64,000 nucleotides of DNA from Longimycelium tulufanense (lineage in GTDB: Bacteria > Actinomycetota > Actinomycetes > Mycobacteriales > Pseudonocardiaceae), in NCBI RefSeq assembly GCF_014645795.1, contig NZ_BMMK01000007.1, positions 124,001 through 188,000 on the forward strand. Direction: 5' to 3'. The position numbers were made by a program, and so were the translations under genes. Below, piece by piece: positions 1-9,602 of this stretch (its first letter is position 1; each line of letters opens with the position of its first letter). The notes below the pieces were generated by a model, which saw only the letters and a list, made by a program, of their open reading frames with translations, ran no database searches and was not told the origin of the DNA.

Positions 1-2
1 CA

Positions 3-1133
3 CCATCGGACAGCCCCGTAATGACCAAGGACGACTTCCAGAACATGCGGGTCGAGCCACGTCACGCGGAGCTGTTCTTCAAAAGCGGTGGCAGCTCCGG
101 TGTCCCGAAGCTGTCGGTCTTCACCTACGACGACTACCACGAGCAGATGCGCTGCACCGGAGAGGGCCTGCTCGCGGCCGGGTTCGACCCGGCGGCCGAC
201 CGCGCCATGAACCTGTTCTTCGGCGGCGGGCTCTACGGAGGTTTTGTCAGCTTCTTCTCGGTCCTGGAGTCGCTACGCGCCGTGCAGTTCCCCATGGCTG
301 CGGTGGGCGACTACGCCGCTGTTGCCGAGACGATCGCCGGCCACGGGGTGAACACCCTGTTTGCGATGCCCTCCTATCTGCTGCGGCTGTTCGACGCAGG
401 TGCGAACGTCCTGCGGGAATACGGTGGGGTACGCAAGATTTTCTACGGAGGCGAGCACTTCAACCCACGTCAGGTGCAGCGACTGCGCGACCAGTTCGGC
501 ATCGAGCTGATCAGGTCGGCGGTGTACGGCAGCGTCGACGCCGGCCCACTGGGCCACCAGTGCTCGCACACCGAGTCCCGGGTCCACCACCTGTTCACCA
601 GGCTGCACACCCTGGAAATCCTCGACCCCCAACAGGATCGGCCCGTCGGCCCGGGCGAGGTCGGCCGGTTGGTGTTCACTGCGCGGCTGCGGACCGGCCA
701 GCCACTTCACCGATACCAGATCGGCGACCTGGGCCGATGGGTTGCGGGGGACTGCGGCTGTGGACGCCGCACGCCGCGTTTCGAGCTCCTGGGCCGGTTC
801 GGTGACGTGTTCCGGATCGCGTCGATTTTCCTGAACTACCAAAGGTTCGTCACAATCGCCGAGGAAGAGCTCGCTTACGCCGGCGAGCTGCAGATCGTGC
901 TCCGAGCCGACGGGAACAGGGAGTCGGTTGTCGTACGGCTCGACGCCGACCGGACTCCGCCGGAGGTTGACTGCGGGGCCACCTTCCTCCGGCACTACGC
1001 GGACCTCCGGGAGGTCGTCGACACCGACGGGCTGCTGAGCTTCGCGGTCGAGGCGGTGCGGCCCGAGACCATGGCCACGACGCCGGGTAGCGGCAAGCTG
1101 CGTCGCGTGGTCGACGAGCGGGACCTCGGCTGA
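3..1133 (+). CDS. PaaK/LuxE-like adenylate-forming enzyme, 5' partial
   Basis: This is an ANL-superfamily (AMP-binding) ligase related to phenylacetate-CoA ligase and acyl-protein synthetase LuxE, which activates a carboxylate with ATP. The phosphate-binding loop reads KSGGSSGVPK about 20 residues after the first ATG at 21. A late region resembling the GRxxD hinge reads LGRFGDVFR, and the C-terminal motif GSGKLRR carries the usual late lysine. The frame stays open to the window edge, and the preceding residues PV before MTKDDF match the PVxTKxD segment of PaaK proteins, so the true start lies upstream and the first ATG is internal. The substrate cannot be told. It converges on the aminoglycoside acetyltransferase across a strong hairpin. 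Confidence 0.72.
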   Translation, partial: PSDSPVMTKDDFQNMRVEPRHAELFFKSGGSSGVPKLSVFTYDDYHEQMRCTGEGLLAAGFDPAADRAMNLFFGGGLYGGFVSFFSVLESLRAVQFPMAAVGDYAAVAETIAGHGVNTLFAMPSYLLRLFDAGANVLREYGGVRKIFYGGEHFNPRQVQRLRDQFGIELIRSAVYGSVDAGPLGHQCSHTESRVHHLFTRLHTLEILDPQQDRPVGPGEVGRLVFTARLRTGQPLHRYQIGDLGRWVAGDCGCGRRTPRFELLGRFGDVFRIASIFLNYQRFVTIAEEELAYAGELQIVLRADGNRESVVVRLDADRTPPEVDCGATFLRHYADLREVVDTDGLLSFAVEAVRPETMATTPGSGKLRRVVDERDLG

Positions 1134-1176
1134 CCCGAACTCGGCGGCGACGGTCAGCGCGGAACCTGCCACTTCG

Positions 1177-1210
1177 GGGGCGGGCCATGTCCGGGGACTT
1201 GGCCCGCCCC
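1177..1210. terminator. bidirectional terminator hairpin
   Basis: An 11-bp perfect stem (GGGGCGGGCCA at 1177-1187 with its complement at 1200-1210) and a 12-nt loop lie between the convergent ligase and acetyltransferase genes, 44 bp after the ligase stop. Confidence 0.7.
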
Positions 1211-1262
1211 GACATTCTTCGTACTCGGTCGCCCACGTACCGCCGAAGGCCTGGGGACGGAG

Positions 1263-1856
1263 CTACCAGACGTCGCCGGTGCGCCAGTCGCACATCAGCG
1301 GCGCCTGCAGGTCGAAGGGGCCGGTGCAGGGGGTGAGTAGAACGAAGATGTAGCCATCCTCGTCCGGGGTGCGTTGCGGCTTCCCGTCGATTTCGGCCAG
1401 GGTGGGACCGAGCACGCGTTGCCAGCCGAGGCTCTGGTAAAGCCTCGCGCCCTCCTCGGTGGCGCCCAGGGCACCCAGCTCGAAGTTGTCCCGGATGTAT
1501 TCGGAGGCTGCGGTCATCACGGCGCGCCCGTGCCCGCACCCTCGGGCGTCCTCCCGCACCCCCACACCTTCCACATAGCCGGTGCGGTACCGGCGCCGCC
1601 GGGAGGTCAGCACACGCTCGACCACGGAGGCGTGTGCGATGGGCTGTTCCTTCTCCGAAATCACGAAGTGCCAGCCGCCCAGTGTGTGGTCCCAGTCCTC
1701 CTGGCTGAAGTCATCCTCGAAGACGTCGTCGAGCAGTCCGCGCAGGGCGGCTGTCTCCTTGGGGGTCAGGTCCTCGGTTGCTACCGCGCGGAGTTCGGCC
1801 ACGTTACTGAGCTTGCCACGGTGCTGTCCGACCGATGGCAATGTTTTCCGGTTCAT
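1263..1856 (-). CDS. aac(2'): aminoglycoside 2'-N-acetyltransferase, AAC(2')-I family
   Basis: This GNAT-fold enzyme should transfer acetyl from acetyl-CoA to the 2'-amino group of aminoglycosides. The resemblance to mycobacterial AAC(2')-Ic runs end to end: DWDHTLGG near the N-terminus, YVEGVGVREDARGCGHG as the acetyl-CoA loop, LGALG and ARLYQSLGW in the C-terminal half, RTPDEDGYIFVL, and the terminal MCDWRTGDVW. The chosen ATG (1856) follows GGGAAAGGG but very closely; a GTG at 1802 would give about 178 residues, nearer the 181 of the mycobacterial protein, and an ATG at 1910 is also possible. It stands alone, downstream of allantoicase on the same strand. Similar chromosomal copies in mycobacteria are considered intrinsic and may have a housekeeping substrate. 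Confidence 0.88.
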   Translation of the reverse strand: MNRKTLPSVGQHRGKLSNVAELRAVATEDLTPKETAALRGLLDDVFEDDFSQEDWDHTLGGWHFVISEKEQPIAHASVVERVLTSRRRRYRTGYVEGVGVREDARGCGHGRAVMTAASEYIRDNFELGALGATEEGARLYQSLGWQRVLGPTLAEIDGKPQRTPDEDGYIFVLLTPCTGPFDLQAPLMCDWRTGDVW

Positions 1857-1925
1857 CCCTTTCCCGACCGTAGGGTTCCGGCTGGTGGATGGGTCGGGGG
1901 GCGTGCGCACCCACCAGCCGGAAGC

Positions 1926-3095
1926 TCAGCCCAACAGGAGCTCGGCCACCTGCTCGCCGGTGCCACCGAGCGTCCCCAGGGCGTCCCGCAGCGCCTCGGC
2001 TCGGCCATGGGGCCGGCCCGCCATGATCTTGTCCGTCTCGGCCTCGCTCAACCCGGCATCGGTCAGCACGACCCGGGCCTGCCCCGCACCGAGCAGTTCG
2101 AACCACCGGATTCCCAGGCGTTCCCGCGCGGCACGGGTGAGCGCTCCGTAGAGGCGCAACCGGGCCATCCCACCGTCGGGGTAGACGTCCAGCCGCACGT
2201 GGGTGGCGACTTCGTCGACGGCGACCGGGAACCGGTGCCGGGTGTCGGGCTGCAGCCGCGTCCTGGGCAGGATGTCGAACCAGGCCGCCGGGTCCTCCGG
2301 GTTGGTCGTGCCACGCACGGACGCCCAGCCGGGCGCGTTACCCACGAAGTGTGTGGTGTCCAACTCGGCCAGTGTGATGCGACCGGTCTCGGCCAGGCGC
2401 ACGCTCACCCAGTCGTTGTCGCCGTCGCGGCGGCGTGCGGTCTCCCATCCCTCCGCCATCCCCCGGGCCTGTCCGGGCGCGATGAGGTTGTTCGGCGACG
2501 AGTAGAACTTGTTGCTGCAGTCCAGAACGCTCGCGCCGGCTTCCAGTGCGGCGAGGTTCACCGGCCCGGCGTCGAGCAGCCGGGGATCGGCGACGGGTTC
2601 TCCGTGGACCCGGAGCCGGGCCACGCCGCCATCGGGATAGATGCACAGCCGGACGTGGGTGATCCGCTGCTCCACGTCGACCGCGAACGTGTTCTTGGTG
2701 TCCCCCTTCACCGGGGAGCGGGGTACCAGCGGTACCCACTCGGCTTCGGCCAGCTCGGCCGACGACGGGTAGCCCTCCGCCGAGGCGCCCTCGACCGAGA
2801 CCTCGGGCGGGTAGTTCCCCGTGAACCACGAGGTGTCGACGACAACGCCGCGTACCACGCCGGGCAGGCCGAGCCGCACGATGGCCTGGTCGTACCCGGG
2901 CTCGCGCCGGCGGCGGGTCTCCCAGCCGTCGTAGATCTGTCCCTTGTGGCCGAAGGCGTGCGGATGGAACACCGCGTCCTCGGGCTTGATGAGGTTCTCC
3001 CGCTCGGCGAACAGCTCGTCGTTGGCGAACACCACGCCGCCGCCGAACCGGCGGGAGGCCAGGTCGGGCAGTTCGGTGAAGGAAGCGTCGGTCAC
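1926..3095 (-). CDS. alc: allantoicase
   Basis: Allantoicase hydrolyses allantoate to ureidoglycolate and urea in purine catabolism. The 389-residue protein shows the two tandem allantoicase domains of the family, each with a WETxRRR motif ([15 protein letters not shown] near residue 56 and [14 protein letters not shown] near residue 216) and matching VDTSWFTGN and LDTTHFVGN segments. It starts with GTG whose last bases form the TGA stop of allantoinase (4-bp overlap), so the two are translationally coupled and belong to one operon. Length and domain order are normal for bacterial enzymes. Confidence 0.95.
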   Translation of the reverse strand: MTDASFTELPDLASRRFGGGVVFANDELFAERENLIKPEDAVFHPHAFGHKGQIYDGWETRRRREPGYDQAIVRLGLPGVVRGVVVDTSWFTGNYPPEVSVEGASAEGYPSSAELAEAEWVPLVPRSPVKGDTKNTFAVDVEQRITHVRLCIYPDGGVARLRVHGEPVADPRLLDAGPVNLAALEAGASVLDCSNKFYSSPNNLIAPGQARGMAEGWETARRRDGDNDWVSVRLAETGRITLAELDTTHFVGNAPGWASVRGTTNPEDPAAWFDILPRTRLQPDTRHRFPVAVDEVATHVRLDVYPDGGMARLRLYGALTRAARERLGIRWFELLGAGQARVVLTDAGLSEAETDKIMAGRPHGRAEALRDALGTLGGTGEQVAELLLG

Positions 3096-4429
3096 GCGGC
3101 ACCCCTCTCGAGTAGACGGCCGATCGGTTGGTCCCCGGTGATTTCCGTGCCGCGCAGCCAGGTGGAGCGCACCATTCCGGCCAGCGGCCGCCCGGCGTAC
3201 GGGGTGACCGGGTTGCGGTGGTGCAGCCGGGCCGTATCGACAACGAAAGCCTCATCCGGTGCGAAGACGCAGAAGTCCGCGTCGTAGCCGAGTGCGATGC
3301 GTCCCTTGTGCCGCAGGCCGGCCAGTTCGGCGGGGCGCTCGGCCATCCACCGCACGACGTCGGACAGGGAGTGGCCGCGGGGACGGGCCTGGGTCCAGAT
3401 CGCGGGCAGGCCGAGTTGGACGGAGGCGATGCCGCCCCAGGCGACCCCGAAGTCACCGATGTCGAAGCGCTTGAGGTCGACGGTGCACGGCGAGTGGTCG
3501 GAGACGACGCAGTCGATCACGCCCTCGGCCAGGCCCTGCCAGAGCAGTTCGCGGTTGCCGGCCTCCCGGATGGGCGGGCAGCACTTGAACTGCGTTGCGC
3601 CGTCGGGAATCTCCTCGGCGCAGAAGGACAGGTAGTGCGGGCAGGTCTCGGCGGTGACGCGCACCCCGTCGCGGCGGGCCGAGGCGATCAGCGGCAGCGC
3701 GTCGGAGGACGACAGGTGCAGGATGTGCACCCGGGTTCCGGTCCACCGGGCCAGCTCGATGACCTGGGCGATGGCGACGTTCTCGGCGCCGCGGGGCCGG
3801 GAGGCGAGGAAGTCGTGGTAGTGCTCGCCGTGGGCGGTGGGTGCGTGGTCGATGGCGTCGGAGTCCTCGGCGTGCACGATGAGCAGGCCGTCGAAGGTGC
3901 CCAGCTCGCGCAGCGCCGCCTCGACACCGGCGGCGTCCAACGGGGGAAACTCGTCGACGCCGGAGTGCAGCAGGAAGCACTTGAAGCCGAACACGCCGGC
4001 GTCGTGCAGGCCGCGCAGTTCGGCGGTGTTGCCGGGGACGGCGCCGCCCCAGAAACCGACGTCGATGTGGCACTGTCCCTCGGCGGTCTTGCGCTTGACC
4101 TCCAGCGACGGGGTGTCGACCGTCGGCGGGACGGAGTTGAGCGGCATGTCGACGAGGGTGGTGATGCCCCCGGCCGCGGCGGCCCGGGTGGCGGTGGCGA
4201 ACCCTTCCCATTCGGTGCGGCCGGGTTCGTTGACGTGCACGTGGGTGTCGACGAGCCCGGGCAGCAGGGCCTCGTCGCCGGTGAGGTCGACGACCCGGGC
4301 CGCCGGCAGGTCGGCGTCGAGGGGTTCCAGCGCCACGATCCGGCCGTCCCGCACGCCCACGGCGCGGGCCACCTCGCCAGCGGTGGTGATCACCCGTTTC
4401 GCGCGCACCACGAGGTCGAGTTCGTTCAT
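3092..4429 (-). CDS. allB: allantoinase
   Basis: Allantoinase opens the hydantoin ring of allantoin to allantoate. It belongs to the metal-dependent cyclic amidohydrolases: the first metal pair is in [17 protein letters not shown], further ligands are seen in [17 protein letters not shown] and HILHLSSSD, and the catalytic aspartate in VVSDHSPC. I chose the ATG at 4429 because GGGGAG sits 4 bases upstream; an ATG at 4441 would add four residues. The gene overlaps alc downstream and has its own promoter region with a predicted tandem operator at 4516-4551, separated by 498 bp from glxK. Confidence 0.95.
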   Translation of the reverse strand: MNELDLVVRAKRVITTAGEVARAVGVRDGRIVALEPLDADLPAARVVDLTGDEALLPGLVDTHVHVNEPGRTEWEGFATATRAAAAGGITTLVDMPLNSVPPTVDTPSLEVKRKTAEGQCHIDVGFWGGAVPGNTAELRGLHDAGVFGFKCFLLHSGVDEFPPLDAAGVEAALRELGTFDGLLIVHAEDSDAIDHAPTAHGEHYHDFLASRPRGAENVAIAQVIELARWTGTRVHILHLSSSDALPLIASARRDGVRVTAETCPHYLSFCAEEIPDGATQFKCCPPIREAGNRELLWQGLAEGVIDCVVSDHSPCTVDLKRFDIGDFGVAWGGIASVQLGLPAIWTQARPRGHSLSDVVRWMAERPAELAGLRHKGRIALGYDADFCVFAPDEAFVVDTARLHHRNPVTPYAGRPLAGMVRSTWLRGTEITGDQPIGRLLERGAA

Positions 4430-4927
4430 CCCACTCCCCATTGGTGTATCCCGTGCGGTGGGATTCGCCGCGAGCGCTCCATCCGCACTAATCCACGTTG
4501 ATCCGCACTGAAAGATTCCGATTTATGGAATCGCTCTTTCTCGAAACGAAACTTATGTCCGGCCCGAACCGGGGTCAAGGGCCACTCCGCGGCGCTTGGC
4601 CTTGATTCACCGGCCCTGCCTGGCGGCCGGCGATGCCGCGGCCAGCCGGGCGGTGGGTGGTACCGCCGGGACGGGCATCGTGTGTGGGCACCCGTGGGCC
4701 CAGCCCGACGGGACCACCCCGGGGAGCCTGGACGGTCGGCCGGTCGACGACGCAGTTACGGCCGGCCCGGCCAGGCCCGGTTCAGGGGCTGTTACCTCCG
4801 CTACCTCCGCTCAGCGGACGTCCCGACCGTCGAGGCGGGAACCCGCTCCGTGCCGGGTCACCCCGACATGTCGCGTCGCCGGGTCCTGGTTCCCCGTGCG
4901 GACCAGGAAGTCACGGCGCCACGACCG
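4430..4927. other. intergenic region, allB promoter and end of glxK operon
   Basis: No credible gene is present. The 4430-4551 part holds the allB promoter zone: a 9-bp direct repeat ATCCGCACT at 4481 and 4501 and the tandem operator listed separately. The part nearer glxK is GC-rich; a weak stem (TCAAGGGCCA with TTGGCCTTGA, about 4577-4607) could terminate the leftward glxK transcript. Confidence 0.5.
4516..4551. promoter_or_regulatory. predicted tandem IclR/AllR-type operator upstream of allB
   Basis: Two 15-bp imperfect palindromes, TTCCGATTTATGGAA (4516-4530) and TTTCTCGAAACGAAA (4537-4551), start exactly 21 bp apart, about 90-120 bp upstream of the allB start. The first extends to GATTCC-N7-GGAATC. 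The same layout occurs upstream of hyi and between aceB and the IclR gene. The assignment to that regulator is inference. Confidence 0.6.
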
Positions 4928-6049
4928 TCAACGCAGCCAGTCGCATGCGATCTGGGCACCGAGCCGCTGCACCAGCACGGCGGCGTTCGCCACGCACCGC
5001 GCCACGTCCGGTTCCAGGGCGGTCAGCGCGTATGCGCGCTCGATGCCCGCCTGCCGCAGCCGGCGGGCATCGAGCGCGACCTGTCCGGCGACTGCCACCA
5101 CCGGCACCCCCTCGGCCCGCGCCGCCGCGGCCAGCCCCGCCGGCGCCTTGCCGCGCAGGGTCTGGGCGTCCAGCGAGCCCTCCCCGGTCACCGCCAGCCG
5201 CGCCCCGCGCAGCTGCGCCCGAACGTCGAGCAGGTCGAGCAGGTACCCAACACCCGACCGCAGCTCCGCGCCGAGGACGGCGAGTGCGGCGTGCCCGACC
5301 CCGCCGGCGGCGCCTGCCCCTGGTTCGCCGGCGAGGTCCTTGCCGACCGCGCGGGCGGTCAGTTCCGCCCAGCGGCGCAGGCCGGCCTCCAGCAGGGCCA
5401 CCTCGGCCGGGCTGGCCCCCTTCTGCGGCCCGTAGACCGCCGCGGCCCCGGCCGGCCCGAGCAGCGGGTTGTCCACGTCCGAGGCGACCACGAACCGGGT
5501 CGTGGTCACCGCCGGGTGCAGCCCGGACAGGTCCAGCTCGGCGGCGCGGGCCAGTGCCGCGCCGCCCGCCCCGACCGGCCGGCCGGCCTCGTCGCGCAGC
5601 CGGCCGCCCAGCGCCTCGACCATCCCGGCGCCGCCGTCGGTGCAGGCGCTGCCGCCCAGCCCGAGGACGACGGTGTGGCAGCCCGCCTCCAGAGCCGCCC
5701 GCACCACCTCCCCGGTCCCGGCGCTGGCGGCGGTCAGCGGGGCCCTGGTGCCGCCGGGCAGGCGGCGTAGCCCGGAGGCGTCGGCCAGCTCGACCACGGC
5801 CGTGCCGTCCCGCTCCGCGTAGGCGGTGTCCACCGGCCGGCCGGTGGGGCCGGCGGCCCGGACCGGCACCCGGCGGAAGCCGGCGGACACCGCCGCGTCC
5901 AGGGTGCCGTCGCCGCCGTCGGCGATCGGGGCGCGCCGCACCTCGACGCCGGGGGTCACCTCGGCGATGCCCGCGGCGACGTGGTCGGCCACCTCCCGCG
6001 CGGTGAGCGACCCCTTGAACTTGTCCGGAGCGATGACGACGTGGCTCAT
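4928..6049 (-). CDS. glxK: glycerate kinase
   Basis: Glycerate kinase phosphorylates D-glycerate made by tartronate semialdehyde reductase, feeding glyoxylate carbon into glycolysis. The 373-residue protein has the family hallmarks: VVIAPDKFKGSLTA at the N-terminus, ADGGDGT near residue 43, LGLGGSACTDGGAGM near residue 129, SDVDNPLLGPAGAA with YGPQKGA near residue 200, and VTGEGSLDAQTLRGK near residue 290. An AGGGG box lies 6 bases before the ATG, and gcl ends 9 bp upstream, so this is the last gene of the hyi-glxR-gcl-glxK operon. Confidence 0.95.
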   Translation of the reverse strand: MSHVVIAPDKFKGSLTAREVADHVAAGIAEVTPGVEVRRAPIADGGDGTLDAAVSAGFRRVPVRAAGPTGRPVDTAYAERDGTAVVELADASGLRRLPGGTRAPLTAASAGTGEVVRAALEAGCHTVVLGLGGSACTDGGAGMVEALGGRLRDEAGRPVGAGGAALARAAELDLSGLHPAVTTTRFVVASDVDNPLLGPAGAAAVYGPQKGASPAEVALLEAGLRRWAELTARAVGKDLAGEPGAGAAGGVGHAALAVLGAELRSGVGYLLDLLDVRAQLRGARLAVTGEGSLDAQTLRGKAPAGLAAAARAEGVPVVAVAGQVALDARRLRQAGIERAYALTALEPDVARCVANAAVLVQRLGAQIACDWLR

Positions 6050-6058
6050 GTGGTGCCC

Positions 6059-7762
6059 CTACGGGTTCGGCACGGGCTCGGGCTCGATGATCCGGTCGAT
6101 GCGGGTACCGGCGGCGATGTCGGCCTCCCGTTCGATCATCACCTCCACCAGCACCGGCCGGCTGGTGCGTTCGGCCTCCTTGCGGGCCCACTCCAGGGCG
6201 CCGCGGATCTCCTCCGGGTCGCGGACCCGGCGGCCGGAGCAACCGTACGCCTCCATGATCTTGACATTGTCCGAGCCGAACTCGTCGTAGTGGATGTCGA
6301 CCTCGTAGTTCATGTCGTAGCCCTTCTCCGCGAAGCGGATCAGGCCGAGGTACTCGTTGTTGAGCATGACGAGGACGAACGGGACGTCGTACTGCGCGGC
6401 CACGGCCAGCTCCTCCACCAGGAACTGGAAGGAGTAGTCACCGACCACGCCGACGACCTCGGCCTGTGGCTTGGCCTTCTTGACGCCGATCGCGGCCGGG
6501 ATCTCCCAGCCGAGCGGGCCGGCCTGCCCGCAGACCTGGTAGTGCCGGGGCTGGAAGGTCTGCTGGAACTGGCCGGACCAGATCTGGTAGAGGCCGATCG
6601 CGGTGACGAAGTAGGTGTCGGGGCCGAAGGTCTGGTTGATCTCGTTGAACACCCGGTTGGGCTTGATCGGGACGTCGCCGGAGTCCATCGGCCGGGTCAG
6701 GGTCCGCTTCAGCTCGTTGACCCGCTCCACCCAGCTACCCGCGGTCCGGGCGGTGGTACGGCGCCGGGCCGCGGCGAGCAGTTCGCGCAGGAACAGCCGG
6801 GCGTCGGAGACGATGCCCAGGTCCGGGCCGAAGACCCTGCCCAGCTGGGTGGGCTCGACGTCGACGTGGATGAATCTGCGGTCGCCGCGGTAGACGTCGA
6901 GCTCGCCGGTGTGCCGGTCGCCGAACCGGGCGCCGACGGCGAGCACGAGGTCGGACTCCAGGAACGAGGCGTTGCCGTAGCGCTGGTGGGTCTGGATCCC
7001 GGTCATGCCGGCGAACAGCCGGTGGTCTTCCGGGATGGCGCCCTTGCCCATCAGGGTGACCTGGACCGGGACGTCGAGGTACTCGGCCAGCTCGACGAGC
7101 TCGTCGGTGCCGCCGGCCAGGATCACGCCGCCGCCGGCCAGCAGCAGCGGACGCTCGGCGGCCAGCAGCATGTCCAGGGCGCGCTCCACCCGGGGCAGGT
7201 GTGGCTCGACGGCGGCGACCGGCAGCGGGGCGTCGAGGCCGGCGTCCCACTCGATCTCCTGCTTGGCCACGTCCAGCGGGATGTCGACCAGCACCGGGCC
7301 GGGGCGGCCGGAGCGGGCGATACGGAACGCTTCGCGGAAGATCCACGGGGCCTGGGCTGCTTCCTTAAGCTGCACCGCCCATTTGGTGACCGGGCGGGCG
7401 ATCTCGACGATGTCGACCGCCTGGAACGCCTCCTGGTGCAGCTTGCTGCTGACGGCCTGTCCGGTGATGCAGACGATCGGGATGGAGTCGGCGATCGCCG
7501 TGTAGAGGCCGGTGATCATGTTGGTTCCGGCGGGACCGGAGGTGCCGATGGCGACGCCCACGTTGCCGGTGGTGCGCGCCCAGCCATCGGCCATGTGCGT
7601 GGCGCCCTCCTCGTGGCGCACGACGAGGTGCTCGATGCCCCGGTCCTGTTCCATTGCCTTGTACAGCGGCAGGATGGCGGCGCCGGGGCAGCCGAAGACG
7701 GTGTCGACGCCCTCGGACTTGAGGACCTCGACCACCGCCTGCATGGCGGGGATCTTGGGCAT
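6059..7762 (-). CDS. gcl: glyoxylate carboligase (tartronate-semialdehyde synthase)
   Basis: A thiamine-diphosphate enzyme condensing two glyoxylates to tartronate semialdehyde and CO2. It aligns with E. coli Gcl from the first residue when the ATG at 7762 is used (a GTG at 7774 would add four residues), with GTSGPAGTNMITGLY, GRVFGPDLGIVSDA, CGQAGPLGWEIPAA and FQFLVEELAVAAQY as strong matches. The ThDP motif is GDYSFQF with the downstream NNEYLG. Notably residue 51 is glutamate (RHEEGATH), whereas E. coli Gcl has valine there (RHVEGASH) in place of the canonical ThDP glutamate. Flanked by glxR and glxK, which supports the assignment despite this residue. Confidence 0.9.
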   Translation of the reverse strand: MPKIPAMQAVVEVLKSEGVDTVFGCPGAAILPLYKAMEQDRGIEHLVVRHEEGATHMADGWARTTGNVGVAIGTSGPAGTNMITGLYTAIADSIPIVCITGQAVSSKLHQEAFQAVDIVEIARPVTKWAVQLKEAAQAPWIFREAFRIARSGRPGPVLVDIPLDVAKQEIEWDAGLDAPLPVAAVEPHLPRVERALDMLLAAERPLLLAGGGVILAGGTDELVELAEYLDVPVQVTLMGKGAIPEDHRLFAGMTGIQTHQRYGNASFLESDLVLAVGARFGDRHTGELDVYRGDRRFIHVDVEPTQLGRVFGPDLGIVSDARLFLRELLAAARRRTTARTAGSWVERVNELKRTLTRPMDSGDVPIKPNRVFNEINQTFGPDTYFVTAIGLYQIWSGQFQQTFQPRHYQVCGQAGPLGWEIPAAIGVKKAKPQAEVVGVVGDYSFQFLVEELAVAAQYDVPFVLVMLNNEYLGLIRFAEKGYDMNYEVDIHYDEFGSDNVKIMEAYGCSGRRVRDPEEIRGALEWARKEAERTSRPVLVEVMIEREADIAAGTRIDRIIEPEPVPNP

Positions 7763-7862
7763 GGTGGTAGACACCTTTCGGGAGCGGGCGGCCGGCCGTG
7801 CGTTTCGCTTGGCCGGCTGTTGCGTCGGCCGGCCGCCCGCGACCTGTGGGGGACGGGGGCTT

Positions 7863-8744
7863 TCAGGCGGGCCGGCCGGAGAGCTGCTCGACGACCCTGA
7901 GCAGGGCGGAGTGGTCCAGCGACCCGTAGCCCATGGCCCGCCCGGCCGCGATGAGCTGGGCGATCAGGGCACTGACGGGCAGGGCGACCTCGGCCTGCCG
8001 GGCGGCGGCCAGCACGATGCCCATGTCCTTGTGGTGCAGGTCGATCCGGAATCCGGGCTGGAACTGTCGAGCGATCATCGACTCCCGCTTGAGGTCGAGG
8101 ATGCGGTTGGCGGCGAGGCCGCCGGCGAGCACGTCCAGTCCCGGTCCGGGGTCCACCCCCGCCGCCTCCAGCAACACGATGGCCTCGCTGACCAGGGCGT
8201 AGATCCCGCCGACCACGAGTTGGTTGGCGGCCTTGACGACCTGGCCGGCACCGGCGGGTCCCACGTGGACGATCGTCTTGCCCAGCGCCTCCAGCAGCGG
8301 GCGGGCCTGCGCGAAGTCGGCCTCGGCGCCACCCACCATGATGGACAGGCTGGCCTGCCTGGCGCCGGTCTCGCCGCCGGAGACCGGCGCGTCCAGGGCG
8401 CGCAACCCGCGCTCGGTGGCGGCCCTGGCCACGGCCTGGGAGGTTTCGGGCCGAATGGTGCTCATGTCGATGACGAGGGTGCCGGGCTTGGCCGCTTCCA
8501 GTACTCCGCCCTCGCCGAGCACCACCTGCTCCACCTGGGGGTCGGCCGGGAGCATGGTGATGACGACCTCGGCGCCGTCCACGGCCTCCGCGACGCTACC
8601 GGCGGTGCGGCCACCTGTCTGCGCCAGCTTGCGCACCGCCTCGGTGGCCAGGTCGAAGCCGGTGACCTGGTGCCCGGCGGCCACAAGGTGGCCGGCCATG
8701 GGGGAGCCCATGATGCCCAGGCCGACGAATCCCACTGCGGTCAC
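7863..8744 (-). CDS. glxR: 2-hydroxy-3-oxopropionate (tartronate semialdehyde) reductase
   Basis: A beta-hydroxyacid dehydrogenase that reduces tartronate semialdehyde to D-glycerate with NAD(P)H. The nucleotide-binding motif GFVGLGIMGSPMAGHL is at residues 5-20, the substrate-binding segment DAPVSGGETGARQASLSIMVGG near residue 118, and the catalytic lysine in GAGQVVKAANQL near residue 170. Its 293 residues equal the GarR/GlxR length. It lies 36 bp after hyi and 88 bp before gcl in the same operon, exactly the enzyme order needed to turn glyoxylate into glycerate. Confidence 0.95.
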   Translation of the reverse strand: MTAVGFVGLGIMGSPMAGHLVAAGHQVTGFDLATEAVRKLAQTGGRTAGSVAEAVDGAEVVITMLPADPQVEQVVLGEGGVLEAAKPGTLVIDMSTIRPETSQAVARAATERGLRALDAPVSGGETGARQASLSIMVGGAEADFAQARPLLEALGKTIVHVGPAGAGQVVKAANQLVVGGIYALVSEAIVLLEAAGVDPGPGLDVLAGGLAANRILDLKRESMIARQFQPGFRIDLHHKDMGIVLAAARQAEVALPVSALIAQLIAAGRAMGYGSLDHSALLRVVEQLSGRPA

Positions 8745-8780
8745 GACGTCCTCCGCGATTTTCGTTGCGTACGTGGTGGT

Positions 8781-9602
8781 TCAGGCGGCCCGGCGGTCCC
8801 GGGGCAGCCAGTGGAAGCTGTCGGCGCTCGCCCCGCTGGGCTGGTACTCCAGGCCGACGAAACCGGCGTAGCCGTTGTTGGCCAGCCGGGTGAGCTGTCC
8901 GGCGAGGTCGAGCCGCCCGGTTCCGGGCTCGTTGCGCCCCGGCGCGTCGGCGATCTGGACGTGCCCGATCCGGGCGGCGTGCGTGGCGATCGCGGCCTCG
9001 ACGTCGTCGCCGTTGACGGCCAGGTGGTACAGGTCGGCGAGCAGGCGCAGATTGTCCACACCGGACTCGCGGGTGACCCGGTCGATCACTGCGAGCGCGT
9101 CGGTGGCGATGCGGAGCGGGTAGGCCGGGGCGCCGCTGACCGGCTCGACCAGGACGATGCCGTCGATGCGGGCGACCGCCTCGGCGGCCAGCGCGAGGTT
9201 CCGGGCCGCCAGGTCGTCCTGCTCGGCCGGGTCCACACCGTCGATCCGGTTGCCGTACAAGGCATTGAAGGCGCGGCAGCCGAGCTGCTCACCGATGCCG
9301 ACGACCACGTCGACGTTGTCGGCAAACTCCGTCGCCCGCCCCGGCCAGGAGACCAGCCCGCGGTCGCCGCCCGGCATGTCACCGGCGCAGAAGTTGAGCC
9401 CGACGAGCTGCACGCCGGCATCCCGCACGGTGCGAACGAACGCATCCACCTCGGTGTCACTGGGGACCGCGGTGTCGAACGGCCACCACAGCTCGATGGC
9501 GTCGAAGCCCGCGGCCCTGGCCGCCGCCGGCCGCTGCGCCAGCGGCAGCTCGGTGAACAGGATCGACAGGTTGACGTCGAACCGGCAGGAAGAGGGGAAC
9601 AC
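8781..9602 (-). CDS. hyi: hydroxypyruvate isomerase
   Basis: This TIM-barrel isomerase interconverts hydroxypyruvate and tartronate semialdehyde. The N-terminus RFDVNLSILFTELPLAQR is typical of Hyi, with GFDAIELWWPF near residue 31, LNFCAGDMPGGDRGL near residue 72, EPVSG near 147, and LLADLYHLAVNGDD near 180. I place the start at GTG 9602, nine bases after AAGGA; the ATG at 9653 would add a 17-residue tail unlike any family member. It is the first gene of a four-gene operon controlled from a tandem operator at 9696-9731. Confidence 0.92.
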   Translation of the reverse strand: MFPSSCRFDVNLSILFTELPLAQRPAAARAAGFDAIELWWPFDTAVPSDTEVDAFVRTVRDAGVQLVGLNFCAGDMPGGDRGLVSWPGRATEFADNVDVVVGIGEQLGCRAFNALYGNRIDGVDPAEQDDLAARNLALAAEAVARIDGIVLVEPVSGAPAYPLRIATDALAVIDRVTRESGVDNLRLLADLYHLAVNGDDVEAAIATHAARIGHVQIADAPGRNEPGTGRLDLAGQLTRLANNGYAGFVGLEYQPSGASADSFHWLPRDRRAA

